Part shown: piece after piece, positions 17,117 to 18,718 of the stretch
Position numbering within the stretch: position 1 is the stretch's first letter
Layout of the letters: each line of letters opens with the position of its first letter
The notes under the pieces: generated by a model
Told to the model about the DNA's origin: nothing
Database searches by the model: none
Seen by the model: only the letters and a program-made list of their open reading frames with translations
DNA from: an uncultured Spirochaetaceae bacterium
Lineage (GTDB): Bacteria > Spirochaetota > Spirochaetia > Treponematales > Treponemataceae
Assembly: GCA_902773215.1 (NCBI GenBank)
Contig: CACYDQ010000217.1
Location: 1 to 18,718, forward strand
Length of the DNA stretch: 18,718 nt
Direction of reading: 5' to 3'
Program-made: the position numbers and the translations under genes

Positions 17117-17662
17117 TCAGCCTTCCTTCTTCGCGTTTTTCGCGGCTTTCTTGGCAGCCTTGAGCGCAGCCCGCTCGGCTTTCTTCTTGAAGGACTCTAT
17201 CGTCTTCTCCTTGAAGGCCTCGTCGCCCCGGTCTATGTAGAGGATACCGTTCAGGTGGTCGTTCTCGTGCTGGATGATGCGGGCAAGGAGGCCGGTCGCA
17301 TCGTTTATCGTAAAGTGCCTGCCCCGTTCGTTAATCGCGGTCACGGAAATCGTCGAAGGCCGCTTTATCGTCTCGGAGACCCCAGGTATGGAAAGGCAGC
17401 CCTCGTCGTAGTCCGTGAGGTCTTCTGAGGTCTTGATAATCTCCGGGTTGATGAATACCCTGTTCACGTCGTCGTCCGACCGCATCACGAAGAAGCGCTT
17501 GGCGATTCCGACCTGCGGGGCGGCAAGACCTACCCCGTTCGCGCTCGTCATCGTCTGGAACATCTCGTCCAGCGTCGCGCGGAACTCGTCGTCTATCTCC
17601 TCCGGCTGCACCGGCTCGCATTTCTGCCTGAGGATGTCATCCCCTATTTTGTAAATCTTCAT
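17117..17662 (-). CDS. def: Peptide deformylase with a lysine/alanine-rich tail
   Basis: 181 residues. It removes the formyl group from new protein N-termini. All three signatures are present: GVGLAAPQ (43-50), EGCLS (87-91, metal ligand C89) and QHENDH (131-136, ligands H132 and H136, catalytic E133). After the fold ends, the last 25 or so residues are almost only Lys and Ala with some Glu (KKKAERAALKAAKKAAKNAK), a tail not needed for the enzyme that may touch the ribosome or RNA. It is followed directly by fmt and preceded by hisD with a 29-base gap. The ribosome site is weak (AGGACAGG about 7-14 bases upstream). Confidence 0.95.
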   Translation of the reverse strand: MKIYKIGDDILRQKCEPVQPEEIDDEFRATLDEMFQTMTSANGVGLAAPQVGIAKRFFVMRSDDDVNRVFINPEIIKTSEDLTDYDEGCLSIPGVSETIKRPSTISVTAINERGRHFTINDATGLLARIIQHENDHLNGILYIDRGDEAFKEKTIESFKKKAERAALKAAKKAAKNAKKEG

Positions 17663-17691
17663 TGTATGCCTGTCCTTTCCCTGAAACTGCC

Positions 17692-18718
17692 TTACCTGCC
17701 CTCAAAGGCATTGAGCCTGAGCTCTGCCGACCGCGCGTGTGCGGCAAGTCCCTCTGCCTGCCCCAGGCACACCGCGGCCTTCGCGGATGCGAGGGAGCCT
17801 TTCTTGCCGGGTGCGACGCGGAGGGTCGTCACCGTCTTGAGGAACATCCTGACGGAAAGCCCGCCCGTGAACCTCGCGCTGCCCGACGTGGGGAGAGTGT
17901 GGTTCAGCCCCGCCGCGTAGTCGCCGAAGACCTCAGCCGCGTTGTGGCCGATGAAAAGAGAGCCGTAGTTGTGCACGAGCGAGGCAATCCTGTCGCGCTC
18001 CGCCCCCTCCTCCATCGCAAGCTCCAGGTGCTCCGGAGCCTTCCTGTTCGCTATGGCGGCGGCCTCGTCCAAATTCTTCGTGATGATTATCCTGCCGAAG
18101 CTTTCGACCGATGCCGATGCGGTCTGCCTGGTCGGGAGGGCCGCAAGCTGCCTGTCTATCTCGGCCGCGACCTTCCGGGCAAGAGCTTCGTCCGGGGTCG
18201 CAAGGACCGGCTGGGCGACGATGTCGTGCTCCGCCTGCGCGAGGAGGTCCGCGGCGACCCATTCCGGGCTCGCGCTTGAGTCCGCTATGATAAAGACCTC
18301 GGTCGGCCCTGCCAGCATGTCTATGCCCGCCGTTCCGTAGATAAGCTTCTTGGCCTCAGCGACGAACTTGTTGCCCGGCCCGACGATGACGTCAGCCTGG
18401 GGTACGCTCTCCGTGCCGAACGCGAGCGCGGCGATTGCCTGGGAACCGCCCAGGGCATAGGCCTTGGTGACCCCACAGATGTAGGCCGCCGCCATGATGT
18501 TCTCATCGGCATAAGCCTTGCCTCCGGCGTAGGGTTTGCCGGGCTGCCCCAGCCCCTTCTTTTCTGCGTCGGCCCTGTCGTCCGGGTGGACGCGGGGCGG
18601 GGTGCAGAGGATGACCTCCTTGACACCTGCAGCGACGGCGGGCGTGACCGTCATGATGACAGAGGAGACGAGCGGGAAGCGGCCCGCCGGAACGTAAGCA
18701 CCCGCACGGTCAACCGGG
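17692..18718 (-). CDS. hisD: Histidinol dehydrogenase (5' end cut by window edge)
   Basis: The last 341 residues are present; roughly the first 90 lie beyond the right edge. Reading in from the edge gives VDRAGAYVPAGRFPL, the start of the family's VDRVGVYVPGG region, so translation does not begin at the internal ATG 18654. Further motifs are IVGPGNKFVAEAKK, AGPTEVFI, QAEHDIVAQ (zinc-ligand region), APEHLEL (catalytic Glu-His), LNHTLPTSGSARFTGGLSV and a C-terminal GLAAHARSAELR with the last conserved His. It catalyses the final two oxidations of histidine synthesis. LNHTLPTSG replaces the more common PNHVLPTGG. No other his genes are visible, and paralogous dehydrogenases exist, but the catalytic residues favour true HisD. 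It is 29 bases upstream of def on the same strand. Confidence 0.92.
   Translation of the reverse strand, partial: PVDRAGAYVPAGRFPLVSSVIMTVTPAVAAGVKEVILCTPPRVHPDDRADAEKKGLGQPGKPYAGGKAYADENIMAAAYICGVTKAYALGGSQAIAALAFGTESVPQADVIVGPGNKFVAEAKKLIYGTAGIDMLAGPTEVFIIADSSASPEWVAADLLAQAEHDIVAQPVLATPDEALARKVAAEIDRQLAALPTRQTASASVESFGRIIITKNLDEAAAIANRKAPEHLELAMEEGAERDRIASLVHNYGSLFIGHNAAEVFGDYAAGLNHTLPTSGSARFTGGLSVRMFLKTVTTLRVAPGKKGSLASAKAAVCLGQAEGLAAHARSAELRLNAFEGR

Overview
The window looks like chromosomal DNA of a fairly GC-rich treponeme (Spirochaetota), perhaps a gut or rumen species. That placement is inferred from gene content. The markers are a fused cytidylyltransferase/2-aminoethylphosphonate transaminase of the PntC type described from Treponema denticola, a spirochaete-style 6-phosphofructokinase, a TrpR-type regulator behind a flavo-oxidoreductase, an orphan PASTA protein in a def-fmt cluster, and a chemoreceptor gene with a sigma-28 (flagellar) promoter. 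I see no phage, transposase, CRISPR or antibiotic-resistance genes.

Layout. Positions 1-3005 (minus) hold a surface-polymer operon: a TagB/TagF-like CDP-glycerol glycerophosphotransferase followed by pntC, whose last codons run off the left edge. A divergent gene for an ArsR-type regulator with a large C-terminal domain (3109-4041) shares its upstream region. It converges on a two-gene operon (5930-4054, minus) of an FAD-dependent UGM/protoporphyrinogen-oxidase-like enzyme and a TrpR-family repressor. Divergent from that are phosphofructokinase and an indolepyruvate oxidoreductase beta subunit (6047-8056, plus). A hairpin terminator separates them from a dCache chemoreceptor (10209-8128, minus). 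Next come a family 2 glycosyltransferase (11358-10327, minus) and, divergent from it across only 40 bp, an Rsm22-like methyltransferase (11399-12634, plus), whose stop codon overlaps that of a PAS-GGDEF-EAL protein (14430-12631, minus). A tRNA-Asn gene follows, then about 340 bp of non-coding DNA containing a second copy of the tRNA 3' end plus its terminator and a multi-hairpin element. The right end is a minus-strand cluster hisD (partial), def, fmt and a PASTA protein.

How the genes fit together. The left operon suggests that a phosphonate head group (2-aminoethylphosphonate) is made, activated with CTP and attached to a surface glycan or lipid. PntC supplies two activities, and the TagF-like protein is a candidate transferase. 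The regulator divergent from it may control the operon. Def and Fmt are the two formyl-methionine enzymes of translation. The chemoreceptor and the predicted c-di-GMP phosphodiesterase fit a motile, sensing cell.

The most unexpected pattern is in the promoters. Five promoter-proximal genes (at 3005, 3109, 5930, 11358 and 11399) have no Shine-Dalgarno sequence, and the -10 hexamer ends only 7-10 bases before the ATG, so their mRNAs are predicted to be leaderless or nearly so. Phosphofructokinase, the chemoreceptor, the GGDEF-EAL gene and the operon-internal pntC and PASTA genes keep Shine-Dalgarno sites. All function calls come from motifs read by eye; no database search was run.
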